Origin: Streptomyces viridiviolaceus
GTDB taxonomy: Bacteria > Actinomycetota > Actinomycetes > Streptomycetales > Streptomycetaceae
Direction of reading: 5' to 3'
Length of the DNA: 64,000 nucleotides
Assembly (NCBI RefSeq): GCF_014650995.1
Contig: NZ_BMWA01000026.1
Location: forward strand, 62,001-126,000
In this document: positions 33,101-41,139 of the stretch, piece after piece
Layout: every line of letters starts with the position of its first letter
Position numbering within the stretch: position 1 is the stretch's first letter
Program-made: the position numbers and the translations under genes
The notes under the pieces: generated by a model
Databases searched by the model: none
What the model saw: only the letters and a program-made list of their open reading frames with translations
What the model was told of the DNA's origin: nothing

Positions 33101-34767
33101 CCGAGGACGACGCGGCCGGGCCGAAGGCGTCCCTGCCGGCCCTGCGCGAGGCCTACCGGGCCGCCTCCCAGGTGTACGAGAAGGTCGGCGTCGGCGCCGA
33201 CCTGCGTGCCGAGCAGGCCCGCGCGGAGAGCGACGAGAGCGCGGCCCGCGCCGAGCTGGACCGGCTCAGCAACAAGGTGCGCACCCGCGCCGAACAGCTG
33301 CTCCAGTCGCCCGACGGCTCCGACGGGCCGTCCCGGCAGGCCGCCGCCGCCCGTGCCGAGGAACTCGTGCAGCTGCTGGAGACCCGCATGTCGAGCGCGA
33401 GCGAACAGCTCGGCCGGCTGCGCGGCGAGGCCGAACGGCACGCACCCGAGGACGGCGACGCCCACACCGAACTCCCCGCGGACCTGGTCCCGGGCGACGC
33501 CGAGCACGCCCAGACCCTGCTGCGCACGGCCACGGCCGAACTGGCCTCGCGTTCCGAGGCGCTGACGCAGGCCCGCGAGGCGCACGCCGAACTGCTCGAC
33601 GCGCACCGGGCCGCCGAGGACGCGGCCGGCGGCTTCGACGAGATCGCCGCCATGCTGCGCGACCTGCTGCGCGAACAGGCGCCCGAGGACGAGCCGGAGG
33701 AGCCGGAGCCCTACCCCGGCAGCCCGGAGGAGGCCCGGCAGTCCGCGGCCGAGGCCCGCCGGTCGCTGCGCGGCTGCGCCGCCGACCTGTCCGCCGCGGA
33801 GGCCCAGGTGCGCGAGGCGAGCGACGTCCTCGTCCGGCACGCCAACTCCACGCGGTACGAACAGGTCCGCACCCCCGCCCGGCAGCAGATCCGCGAACTG
33901 CCCGCCTCCGCGCTGCCCGAGCACGCGGGCAAGTGGGCGGACGCCTTCGCGCCGCGCCTGAGGGTCCTGACCGACGAACTGGCGCAACTGGAGCGCAACC
34001 GCGACTCGATCGTGGACCGGCTGCGCGGCCTGGTCGAGTCCGCGCTCGCCACGCTCAGGTCCGCGCAGCGGCTCTCCCGGCTGCCGGAGGGGCTCGGCGA
34101 GTGGTCGGGGCAGGAGTTCCTGCGCATCCGCTTCGAGGAACCCGACCAGGCCACCCTCACCGAGCGGCTCGGCGAGGTCGTCGACGAGGCCACCCGGGCG
34201 GCCGTGAAGAAGAACTCCGACCTGCGCCGCGACGGCATGTCCCTGCTGCTGCGCGGTGTCGCCGCCGCCCTTCAGCCCAAGGGCGTCGCCGTCGAGATCC
34301 TCAAGCCGGACGCCGTGCTGCGCGCCGAGCGCGTACCCGTCGGCCAGATGGGCGACGTCTTCTCCGGCGGCCAGCTGCTCACCGCCGCCATCGCCCTCTA
34401 CTGCACGATGGCCGCGCTGCGCAGCAACGACCGGGGCCGCGACAGGCAGCGGCACGCCGGCACGCTGTTCCTCGACAACCCCATCGGCCGCGCCAACGCC
34501 ACGTACCTGCTGGAGCTCCAGAGGGCCGTGTCCGACGCGCTCGGCGTGCAGCTGCTGTACACCACCGGCCTGTTCGACACGACGGCACTGGCCGAGTTCC
34601 CACTGGTCATCCGGCTGCGCAACGACGCCGACCTCAGGGCCGGCCTGAAGTACATCAGCGTGGAGGAACACCTCCGGCCGGGACTGCCCCAGCAGACCCC
34701 GGCCGGTGACGGCGAGGCGGTGCACAGCGAGATCACCGCGACGCGGATGTTCAAGCGGCCCGCCTAG
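30133..34767 (+). CDS. Giant SMC-like (MukB/MksB-type) coiled-coil ATPase
   Basis: A 1544-aa protein with the full SMC plan. N-terminal head: P-loop FLENGGGKSVLLKL (residues 62-75, GGGKS at 66-70). Then about 350 residues of Ala/Glu/Arg-rich coiled coil, a globular hinge-like domain at about 650-800 (LRGLLDDTV to VFLVPPNPAMHD), a second coiled coil to about 1330, and the C-terminal head with the ABC signature VFSGGQ (1409-1414) and Walker B GTLFLDNPIG (1443-1452), where Asn1449 stands in place of the usual catalytic Glu. SMC-type complexes load on DNA and extrude loops; MksB relatives also restrict plasmids. No JetD/MksG nuclease gene is next to it. The last gene of the unit ends 13 bases from the convergent GMC gene. 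Confidence 0.8.
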   Translation: MYELSRVRLYSIGPAGARYADTVLDLRGVGEPVPDPAPAQAEFFEEEPVGPPRRPAPAGVLFLENGGGKSVLLKLIFSVMLPGHRNTLGGASSGVLRKFLLADDCGHVALEWQHVQTGECVVVGKVSEWRGRQVSGDPRKFAEAWYSFRPGPGLSLDNLPVAEATAVRPPAEGVSGARGRRRTMKGFRDALTEAGKAYPHLEVHWEEIHDRWNEHLGELGLDPELFRYQREMNADEGEAAGLFAVKKDSDFTDLLLRAVTDTRDTDGLADLVSGFGNKLGRRAELIAERDFTAGSVDLLGRIVEAADARTRARDIHTAAERRTRTLARRLSARGAQERTRAADLAQRVTAAAYAVTHAESARDRSALIAAELAYRHASLALAAAEKSAAAQKRELADARTLYSAWQAAEAVLRHRAAADRVARVSAAIQEAERDAAPALAARAKAAVDLVRALQAAAQNAERQANEEEERSAALQEASDAAHRDSTAAATETQRARSEAGHLRQRLTEVEQETAEAVRAGWLDDSAPDADPARAALAASDAEKSTVAAWDTAREAARRATEHAREAAAAETRAELTAARAADAAAAAERAHDAERRTAEALAAEERLAELLGLASGTRPGIPQPRQGTDSDRAEPSRPAEGALTAEELDRFADELRGLLDDTVSSAERQLFELRTAAADDARILGALGDGGLLPPGPDVLATVEYLGEHGIPALPGWRYLAQAVDPTDHARVLAARPELVDGVVITDPDSHARAREVLGDAALLPRSAVAVGTAAALLAPTPAPDSGRTDEVFLVPPNPAMHDEHAADEERHALRARATERDEEIRTLAARLGKDRELSARLASWRTGCPAGRLAELARTAEEARVFAAEAEAELAEARTVRAEADESAAEAVRVRDERQEAAQKARRAADALAGLAFRLRERAGWQARLRELADEATEAEARAQVCLERARAADEDRRAAQRAADDARRTARALRAERSEIAGAPDDVPEDDAAGPKASLPALREAYRAASQVYEKVGVGADLRAEQARAESDESAARAELDRLSNKVRTRAEQLLQSPDGSDGPSRQAAAARAEELVQLLETRMSSASEQLGRLRGEAERHAPEDGDAHTELPADLVPGDAEHAQTLLRTATAELASRSEALTQAREAHAELLDAHRAAEDAAGGFDEIAAMLRDLLREQAPEDEPEEPEPYPGSPEEARQSAAEARRSLRGCAADLSAAEAQVREASDVLVRHANSTRYEQVRTPARQQIRELPASALPEHAGKWADAFAPRLRVLTDELAQLERNRDSIVDRLRGLVESALATLRSAQRLSRLPEGLGEWSGQEFLRIRFEEPDQATLTERLGEVVDEATRAAVKKNSDLRRDGMSLLLRGVAAALQPKGVAVEILKPDAVLRAERVPVGQMGDVFSGGQLLTAAIALYCTMAALRSNDRGRDRQRHAGTLFLDNPIGRANATYLLELQRAVSDALGVQLLYTTGLFDTTALAEFPLVIRLRNDADLRAGLKYISVEEHLRPGLPQQTPAGDGEAVHSEITATRMFKRPA

Positions 34768-34780
34768 CGGCCTGCCCCGG

Positions 34781-36331
34781 TCAGGCCCCCTCCTTGATCA
34801 GGTCCGCGCACTTCTCGCCGATCATCATCGTCGTGATGCACGGATTGACCGTCACGAGGTCCGGCATGACCGATCCGTCGGCGACCCTGAGCCCCTCGAC
34901 CCCCTTGACCCGCAGCCGCGCGTCCAGCGGGGCCGAGCGGTCGTCGTCCGCGCCCATCCGCACGGTGCAGGACGGGTGGTAGACGGTGTTGTGGGTCTTG
35001 CGGATGTAGTCGAGCAGCTCGTCGTCGCCGCGCACGTCCGGCCCGGGGGCCAGCTCGGTTCCCGCCCAGCCGCTCAGCGCGGGCTGCGCGGCGATACGGC
35101 GGGCCAGCCGCAGCCCGTAGGTCATCACCCGCACGTCGTGCTCGTGCGTGAAGTACCGCGGGTCCACCTTCGGTTTGTCGCGGTAGTCCCGGGTGCGCAG
35201 CCGAACCGTCCCCCGGGACTTCGCCCGCGTGACGTTCGGTGTCAGGCAGAAGGCGTTCTCGGAGGTCGGGTAGCCGTGGCGGGCGGTGTTCATGTCGAAC
35301 GGCACCGACCCATAGTGGAACATCAGGTCCGGACGGTCCAGGCCCGTCTCGGTGTCGTAGAAGATGCCCGCCTCCCACCACTGGCTGGACCTGGTGGGCA
35401 TCGGCTGCCGGGCCTCCCACATGATGACGCCCTCGGGATGGTCCTGGAGGTTCTCGCCCACGCCGGGGGCGTCCACGGCCACCTCGACGCCGACCTCGCG
35501 CAGATGCCCGGCCGGACCGATGCCCGACAGCATCAGCAGCTTCGGGGAGTCGATCGCCCCGCACGAGAGGATCACCTCCCGCCTGGCCCGTACCGTCCGC
35601 GTGTGGATGAGATCCGGGTCCAGGTACTCGGCGCCCACACACCGCCGCCCCTGCAGCACGAGCTTCTTCGCCCGCACCCCCGTGCGCACCTCCAGGTTGG
35701 GCCGCCTGCCCATGACCGGGTGCAGATAGGCGACCGAGGACGACTGGCGGATGTTGTTCTCGTCGGAGTTGATCTGGAACCAGCCCGCGCCGCGGATCAC
35801 CGTCCGGCCGGTGTTGAACGCGGCGGTCGGTATCCCCGCCTGCTCGCACGCCTTCAGCAGCGCCGTGCCGCACGGGTCGTCGCCCTTGAGCGTGCGCAGC
35901 TTCACCGGGCCGGTGCGTCCGTGGTGGTCGCCGGGCGCGTCGTTGGACTCCAGGCGCCGGTACAGCGGAAAGAGATCGGCCGCGCTCCAGCCCGTACAGC
36001 CCCGTGCCGCCCAGTCGTCGAGGTCCTCGGCCGGCGCCCAGAAGGCGATGCAGGAGTTGTGCGAGGAGCAGCCGCCCAGCACCTTGGCGCGCGCGTGCCG
36101 CATGAAACTGTTGCCGGCAACCTGCGGCTCGACCGGGTAGTCCCAGTCGTAGCCGGACTCCAGCAGGCCCATCCAGCGCTCCAGCCGCAGGACGTCGTCG
36201 TCGCCGACGTCGCTCGGCCCCGCCTCCAGCACGCACACCGTGACGCCCGGATCCTCGGAGAGCCGGGCCGCCACCACGTTGCCCGCCGTGCCGCCACCGA
36301 CCACCACGTAGTCGAACTCATCGATGCTCAC
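34781..36331 (-). CDS. GMC-family FAD oxidoreductase (choline dehydrogenase-like)
   Basis: A 516-aa flavoprotein. It opens with the dinucleotide fold DYVVVGGGTAGNVVAARLSE, has the GMC signature GGCSSHNSCIAFW, the second signature GAIDSPKLLMLSGIGP, and the C-terminal active-site region HPSCTVRMG and LRVADGSVMPDLVTVNPCITTMMIGEK. Members oxidise choline and other alcohols. The aldehyde dehydrogenase, permease and formaldehyde dehydrogenase upstream support a choline/betaine-type substrate. GTG 36331 has a near-perfect site AAGGAGGT nine bases upstream, so the longer frame to 36424 is discarded. It is 16 bases behind the permease gene, same operon. Confidence 0.92.
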   Translation of the reverse strand: MSIDEFDYVVVGGGTAGNVVAARLSEDPGVTVCVLEAGPSDVGDDDVLRLERWMGLLESGYDWDYPVEPQVAGNSFMRHARAKVLGGCSSHNSCIAFWAPAEDLDDWAARGCTGWSAADLFPLYRRLESNDAPGDHHGRTGPVKLRTLKGDDPCGTALLKACEQAGIPTAAFNTGRTVIRGAGWFQINSDENNIRQSSSVAYLHPVMGRRPNLEVRTGVRAKKLVLQGRRCVGAEYLDPDLIHTRTVRARREVILSCGAIDSPKLLMLSGIGPAGHLREVGVEVAVDAPGVGENLQDHPEGVIMWEARQPMPTRSSQWWEAGIFYDTETGLDRPDLMFHYGSVPFDMNTARHGYPTSENAFCLTPNVTRAKSRGTVRLRTRDYRDKPKVDPRYFTHEHDVRVMTYGLRLARRIAAQPALSGWAGTELAPGPDVRGDDELLDYIRKTHNTVYHPSCTVRMGADDDRSAPLDARLRVKGVEGLRVADGSVMPDLVTVNPCITTMMIGEKCADLIKEGA

Positions 36332-36347
36332 GAACTGCTGACCTCCT

Positions 36348-37889
36348 TCAGTCGGCCGCCGGAGCGGCGAGCGGGGCCGGGGCCGGGACGGCCCGGTCGT
36401 CGAGCCGGTGCTCGGCGAGCACACCGGTGCGGTGCCGCTGCACGAACCAGTAGTAGGCGAAGCCGCCGCCCATGATCACGGCGACGAACAGCACCGCGCC
36501 CCAGCGCAGGTACCAGTGGTACGGAGCCGTGGCGTTGTACACCGCGGCGCGCGGCCAGATCAGGTTGAGCGTCATGGCCGCGCCCCACAGCACGGCGACG
36601 ATGTTGACGGGCAGCCCCCAGCGGCCCAGCGAGAACCTGCCCTCGCCCGCCGGCCGCCACGTCCCGCGCAGCCGGGCCACCAGCATCGGCGCCGTGACGC
36701 CCAGGTAGGCGAGGTAGATCATGACGATGCCGATGCTGGTGACGACGGTGAAGATCTGCGGCTGGCGGATGTTGACCACCAGGATCGCCAGCGCCAGCAC
36801 CCCGATGATCACGGCGGGCAGCACCGGCGTCCTGAACCGCGGGCTGACCCGGGCCAGCAGCGACGACGCGGGCAGGTTGTTGTCCCGCGCCATCGCGAAC
36901 GCCAGCCGGATCGCCGCCGTGTGGACGGCCAGGGCGCACACCGTGACCGCGATCAGCACGCACCACAGCATCGCCTTGCCGGCCGTCGGGCCGAGCACGT
37001 CGAGCACGACGTACTGCAGACCGTCCGTGGACAGCTTCTCGCCCTTCAGGCTGGAGACGCTCATCAGCGCCAGCAGCAGGACCAGCCCGCCTAGCACGAA
37101 CGAGGCGACGATCGCCCGGATGATGGCACGCGGCGCGTTGCGGGACGGGTCGAGGGACTCCTCGCCGAGCGAGGCCGCGGTGTCGAAGCCGTACATGACG
37201 TACGCGGACGCCAGTGAGGCCACGAGGAACGCGCCGAGGTACCCGGTGGAGTAGCCCGCCCCCGTGCCCTCCGTGTGCGTGACCACCTGCGGGCCGCGGG
37301 TGATGTGCACGGCGAACAGGACGATGAGGACGACGGTCGCGATCAGCTCGATGAACACGCCCGCCGTGTTGATCGTGGCCATCAGCTTGACGCCGAACGC
37401 GTTGACGAGCGTGGTGAACAGGATCAGCACGGTGGCCAGGACCACCGCGTTGGTCGCCACGTCGTACTTTCCGGTGCCGTCGCCGACGAGCTGGAAGGCG
37501 GACGATATCTGCGGCAGCGTCAGCTGGTAGGCGAGCGCCACGGCCGCGATCGACACGATCGAGGCGACCAGCATCATCCACCCCGCCAGCCAGCCCAGGT
37601 GGGGGTTGCCGATCTTCTTGGACCAGTTGTAGACCGACCCCGCGACGGGGTAGCGGGCGGCCAGCTCCGCGAAGCACAGGGCGACCGTGAACTGGCCGGC
37701 GAAGACCATCGGCCACGACCACCAGTAGGCGGGGCCGCCGCTGCCGTAGCCGAAGTAGAACAGCTGGAAGGTGCCGGTGAGGATGGAGATGTAGCTGATG
37801 CCGGCGGCGAAGGTGTGGAAGGTGCCGAGGGTGCGTTTGAGTTCGGGTTTGTAGCCGAACTCGGCGAGTTCGGCGTCGTCTGTGGTCAT
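36348..37889 (-). CDS. APC-family amino acid/amine permease
   Basis: A 513-aa transporter with 12 or more hydrophobic helices, of the amino acid-polyamine-organocation superfamily. The N-terminus DDAELAEFGYKPELKRTLG leads into helix 1 (FHTFAAGISYISILTGTF), with the conserved region CFAELAARYPVAGSVYNWSKK and the loop EESLDPSRNAPRAI, which are typical for the BAT/GABA-permease-like branch. It probably imports the substrate of the surrounding catabolic enzymes (choline, betaine or a similar amine). Start ATG 37889. It lies between the aldehyde dehydrogenase and GMC genes on the same strand. Confidence 0.92.
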   Translation of the reverse strand: MTTDDAELAEFGYKPELKRTLGTFHTFAAGISYISILTGTFQLFYFGYGSGGPAYWWSWPMVFAGQFTVALCFAELAARYPVAGSVYNWSKKIGNPHLGWLAGWMMLVASIVSIAAVALAYQLTLPQISSAFQLVGDGTGKYDVATNAVVLATVLILFTTLVNAFGVKLMATINTAGVFIELIATVVLIVLFAVHITRGPQVVTHTEGTGAGYSTGYLGAFLVASLASAYVMYGFDTAASLGEESLDPSRNAPRAIIRAIVASFVLGGLVLLLALMSVSSLKGEKLSTDGLQYVVLDVLGPTAGKAMLWCVLIAVTVCALAVHTAAIRLAFAMARDNNLPASSLLARVSPRFRTPVLPAVIIGVLALAILVVNIRQPQIFTVVTSIGIVMIYLAYLGVTAPMLVARLRGTWRPAGEGRFSLGRWGLPVNIVAVLWGAAMTLNLIWPRAAVYNATAPYHWYLRWGAVLFVAVIMGGGFAYYWFVQRHRTGVLAEHRLDDRAVPAPAPLAAPAAD

Positions 37890-37960
37890 GAGCGGACTCC
37901 TGGTGGGCCTCGGGAGGATGGGGGAGCGGCTCGTGCGGAGGGCGGTATCGGCTCGGGACG

Positions 37961-39427
37961 TCAGGCGAACCAACCCTGGGGTGCGGGACGGGTGTTGCGC
38001 CAGATGTGCTTCGTCTCGCGGTACTCGGCGAGTCCCTCGGGCCCGAGTTCGCGCCCGAAGCCCGACTGCTTGTAGCCGCCCCACTCGGCCTGGGGCACGT
38101 ACGGGTGGTAGTCGTTGATCCAGACCGTGCCGAGCCGCAGCCCCGCCGCGACGCGTTCGGCCCTGCCCTCGTCGCCGGTCCAGACGGCGCCCGCGAGTCC
38201 GTAGACGGTGTCGTTGGCCAGGCGCACCGCCTCGTCCTCCCCGGTGAAACGCTCGACGGTCAGGACGGGCCCGAAGGACTCCTGGCGCACCACCGACATC
38301 CCGGACACGCACGCGTCCAGCACGGTCGGCAGGTAGTAGAAGCCCCCGTCGAGGCCCGGGCCCGAGGGCCGTGCCCCGCCGCAGCGCAGCACCGCGCCCT
38401 CCGCCACGCCCTGGGCGACGTACGCCTCGACCTTGGCCAGGTGCGCCGCCGAGATCAGCGGTCCGGTCTGCGCCCGCTCGTCGAACGGTCCGCCCAGCCG
38501 GATCCGCGAGGCCCGCCCTACCACCTCGTCGACGAACCGGTCGTGCAGCGAGTCCTCCACCAGCAGCCTGGCCCCTGCCGAACACACCTGCCCGGAGTGC
38601 AGGAAGACCGCCGTGAGCGCCATGTCGACGGCCGCCTCGAAGTCGGCGTCCGCGAAGACGATGTTGGGGTTCTTGCCGCCGAGTTCGAGGGCCACCTTCT
38701 TCACCGTGCCGGCCGCGGCGGCCATCAGACGACGGCCCGTCTCCAGCCCGCCGGTGAAGGAGACGAGGTCCACGTCCGGGTGGTCGGCGAGCGGGGCGCC
38801 CGCCTCCGGACCGGCGCCCAGGACCAGGTTGCCGGCGCCCGGCGGAAGCCCGGCCTCCGCCAGGAGCCGCATCAGGTGGATCGCGGTGTGCGGAGTCAGC
38901 TCGCTCGGCTTGAGCACGAAGGTGTTGCCCGCGGCGAGCGCCGGGGCGACCTTCCAGGCGGTCTGGAGCAGGGGGTAGTTCCAGGGGGTGATCAGCGCGC
39001 AGACGCCGACCGGCTCGTGCACCACGCGGCTGTCGACGCCCTCCCGGCCGGTGTCGACGACCCGCCCGCCGTCGGCCGCGGCCAGCCGCCCGAACCAGCG
39101 GAAGCAGTTCGCGACGTCATCGACGTCGTACGCGCTCTCGACCAGGCGCTTCCCCGTGTCCAGGGACTCGGCGCGGGCGATCGCCTCCTTGTCCCGCAGG
39201 AGGAGATCGGCCACGCGCAGCAGCAGATCACCGCGCTCGTGCGCCGGGGTCCGCGGCCAGGGCCCCGTGTCATGGGCACGGCGGGCGGCGGCGATCGCCT
39301 CCACGGTGTCCTTGCCGCCCGCCTCGTCCACCACCCCGACCAGCAGGCCGTCGGCGGGACAGCGGATCTCCCGGGTGCGCTCGTCGACCGCGCCCCGCCA
39401 CTCGCCGTCAATGAACAGGTCCGGCAT
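37961..39427 (-). CDS. Aldehyde dehydrogenase (betaine-aldehyde dehydrogenase-like)
   Basis: A 488-aa NAD(P)-dependent aldehyde dehydrogenase of full length. Catalytic motifs: the Glu in VALELGGKNPNIVFADAD, the nucleophile Cys in HSGQVCSAGARLLVED, the NAD motif SFTGGLETGRR, PWNYPLLQTAWK, and the C-terminal ESFGPVLTVERF with GGYKQSGFGRELG. The motif set resembles betaine-aldehyde dehydrogenase, agreeing with the GMC choline-dehydrogenase-like gene two positions downstream. ATG 39427 has GGGAGG eight bases upstream. The preceding ORF (39408-39833) overlaps its start by 20 bases. Confidence 0.93.
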   Translation of the reverse strand: MPDLFIDGEWRGAVDERTREIRCPADGLLVGVVDEAGGKDTVEAIAAARRAHDTGPWPRTPAHERGDLLLRVADLLLRDKEAIARAESLDTGKRLVESAYDVDDVANCFRWFGRLAAADGGRVVDTGREGVDSRVVHEPVGVCALITPWNYPLLQTAWKVAPALAAGNTFVLKPSELTPHTAIHLMRLLAEAGLPPGAGNLVLGAGPEAGAPLADHPDVDLVSFTGGLETGRRLMAAAAGTVKKVALELGGKNPNIVFADADFEAAVDMALTAVFLHSGQVCSAGARLLVEDSLHDRFVDEVVGRASRIRLGGPFDERAQTGPLISAAHLAKVEAYVAQGVAEGAVLRCGGARPSGPGLDGGFYYLPTVLDACVSGMSVVRQESFGPVLTVERFTGEDEAVRLANDTVYGLAGAVWTGDEGRAERVAAGLRLGTVWINDYHPYVPQAEWGGYKQSGFGRELGPEGLAEYRETKHIWRNTRPAPQGWFA

Positions 39428-39833
39428 GACCGTCGCCTCCCGGCTGCTGAAGGAGCCATTCGTGGAAGATCCCTGTGCGGTGCTCGGCCGGCACCGGCAC
39501 ACTCCCCGCGCGGTACGCCCGGGAGGCCGTCGCCGGCCGGGTCCGCTCGCGCGCCTCGGGGTCCTGCGCGTCGACCCGGGGTAACAGCTCCACCGACTTC
39601 GTCACGTCCGCCCCGGAGGCCACCCCCTCGGGCGCGTACAGCCGGTCGCACTCGACGACCGTGCGGTCCTCGCCCGGCGGGAACGCGCGGTGCGGGACGA
39701 CGCGGTGGGGGACGAGATCGTCGTCGTCGGCCGGCACCTCTTCGTCGTCCCCGGCCTCGAGGACGTCACCGTGGAGGCCGAAGATGCCGGAGGTGACGAC
39801 GTGGTCCACGCGCGCGGTGCCGTGCGGGCTCAC
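39408..39833 (-). CDS. Hypothetical ORF, possibly a truncated metallo-hydrolase remnant; contains TTA codon
   Basis: A 141-aa frame that starts at GTG 39833, overlapping the stop of the formaldehyde dehydrogenase by four bases (GTGA), with strongly GC-rich third positions, so it looks translated. The first residues (ARVDHVVTSGIF) resemble the start of the MBL-fold metallo-hydrolases that normally follow mycothiol-dependent formaldehyde dehydrogenases, but the HxHxDH metal motif and the rest are absent. The remainder has no family I recognise. It contains one TTA leucine codon (in CTG-TTA-CCC near 39585), so its translation would need the bldA tRNA. A decayed gene or an unrelated small protein are both possible. 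Confidence 0.45.
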   Translation of the reverse strand: MSPHGTARVDHVVTSGIFGLHGDVLEAGDDEEVPADDDDLVPHRVVPHRAFPPGEDRTVVECDRLYAPEGVASGADVTKSVELLPRVDAQDPEARERTRPATASRAYRAGSVPVPAEHRTGIFHEWLLQQPGGDGHAGPVH

Positions 39834-40915
39834 AGGACCACCACCGAGCGCAGCACCTCGCCCCGGTGCATCTTGGCGAACGCCTCCTCCACCTGGTCCA
39901 GCGCGATGGTCTCCGTGACGAAGCCGCCCAGGTCGAGCAGCCCGTACAGGTACTGGTCGATCAGGAACGGGAAGTCGCGGCTCGGCAGGCAGTCGCCGTA
40001 CCAGGACGACTTGATCGCGCCGCCGCGTGAGAACACGTCGAGGAGCGGGAGCTCGACGGTCGAGTCCGGGGTGGGCACACCGACCTGGACCAGCAGACCC
40101 GCGTGGTCGCGCATGGAGAACGCCTGACGGAAGGTCTCCGGGCGGCCCACCGCGTCGATCGCGATGTCCACGCCGTGGCCGTCGGTGAGGGCGCGCACCG
40201 CCTCGACCGGGTCCGTGCCCCGGGAGTTGACGGTGTGGGTGGCGCCGAACCGCTCCGCCTGGTCCAGCTTCCTGTCGTCGATGTCGACGGCGATGACCTT
40301 CATGGCACCGTTGAGGCAGGCGCCGGCGATCGCCGCGTTGCCGACGCCGCCGCAGCCGATCACGGCGACCGAGTCACCGCGCCCGACCCGGCCGGTGTTG
40401 ACCGCCGCGCCGTAGCCCGCCATCACCCCGCAGCCGATCAGGGCCGCCGCCTCGGGCCGGGCGGCCGGGTCGACCTTCACCGCCTGGCCCGCGGCGACGA
40501 GCGTCTTCTCGGCGAAGGCGCCGATGCCGAGGGCGTTGGTGAGCGGGGTGCCGTCCAGCAGGGTCATCGGCCGGCCGGCGGTCCGGGAGTCGAAGCAGTA
40601 CCACGGGCGGCCCCGTCGGCAGGAACGACAACCGCCGCAGGGCGCGCGCCAGGCCAGGACCACGTAGTCGCCGGGGGAGAGGCCGGTGACGCCCTCACCC
40701 ACCGCCTCGATCGTGCCGGCCGCCTCATGCCCCAGCAGGAACGGGAAGTCGTCCGTGACCGCACCGTCCCGGTAGTGCAGATCCGTGTGGCAGACCCCGC
40801 AGGCCTGTACGGCGACGAGCGCCTCTCCGGGCCCCGGGTCCGGGACGACGATCGTCTGCACCTCGACGGGTGCGCCCTTCTTCGCAGCGACTACGGCACG
40901 GACCTCGTGGGGCAC
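39830..40915 (-). CDS. S-(hydroxymethyl)mycothiol dehydrogenase-like zinc alcohol dehydrogenase
   Basis: A 361-aa class III-type zinc alcohol dehydrogenase, the exact usual length for the actinobacterial mycothiol-dependent formaldehyde dehydrogenase. Catalytic zinc ligands lie in ACGVCHTDLHYRDG (Cys39) and GHEAAG; the structural zinc Cys cluster is CGGCRSCRRGRPWYC; the NAD fold is VAVIGCGGVGNAAIAGA with the Asp in IAVDIDDRKL. It detoxifies formaldehyde bound to mycothiol. In this operon formaldehyde would come from oxidative demethylation of betaine-type compounds. GTG 40915 has AGAGGAG six bases upstream; the longer frame to 40969 is disfavoured. Confidence 0.88.
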   Translation of the reverse strand: MPHEVRAVVAAKKGAPVEVQTIVVPDPGPGEALVAVQACGVCHTDLHYRDGAVTDDFPFLLGHEAAGTIEAVGEGVTGLSPGDYVVLAWRAPCGGCRSCRRGRPWYCFDSRTAGRPMTLLDGTPLTNALGIGAFAEKTLVAAGQAVKVDPAARPEAAALIGCGVMAGYGAAVNTGRVGRGDSVAVIGCGGVGNAAIAGACLNGAMKVIAVDIDDRKLDQAERFGATHTVNSRGTDPVEAVRALTDGHGVDIAIDAVGRPETFRQAFSMRDHAGLLVQVGVPTPDSTVELPLLDVFSRGGAIKSSWYGDCLPSRDFPFLIDQYLYGLLDLGGFVTETIALDQVEEAFAKMHRGEVLRSVVVL

Positions 40916-40929
40916 GACCAGCTCCTCTG

Positions 40930-40957
40930 CTGTTGCGTGGTGCACGATGAGTTGCGC
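40930..40957. promoter_or_regulatory. Repeated GTTGCG motif in the dehydrogenase control region
   Basis: GTTGCG occurs at 40932-40937 and 40951-40957 upstream of the formaldehyde dehydrogenase. The 8-mer CTGTTGCG (from 40930) recurs at 42067-42074 upstream of the Rieske ferredoxin, on the other side of the IclR gene. This could be part of the IclR operator; weak evidence. Confidence 0.3.
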
Positions 40958-41139
40958 GGAGGGGAACATAGTGGGAAGGGTGGCGAGCGGCCGTCAAGAG
41001 GTGCGGGTTAACCCTTGGCAAAACCGGCGCTCCGGACCGAAACCCGCCGGACACACGGCGGCGCGGGACCGGTGGGAGTCCCGTGGGACCCCGGTCCCGC
41101 GCCGCGGTCGGACCGGCCGCCGTCCCCGCCGGCGAGGCG

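Noticed and set aside
30118..34725. 1535-codon minus-strand frame opposite the SMC-like gene
   Set aside because: Gly/Leu/Val-rich shadow; the plus strand has P-loop, coiled coil and ABC signature.
27625..34767. Complete Wadjet defence system
   Set aside because: The SMC-like trio fits, but no JetD/MksG TOPRIM nuclease gene lies on either side; upstream is a GntR regulator and downstream a GMC oxidoreductase.
39475..39918. 147-codon plus-strand frame opposite the ORF behind the formaldehyde dehydrogenase
   Set aside because: No ribosome site, Ser/Pro/Arg-rich product; the minus-strand frame has the GTGA coupling and better codon bias.
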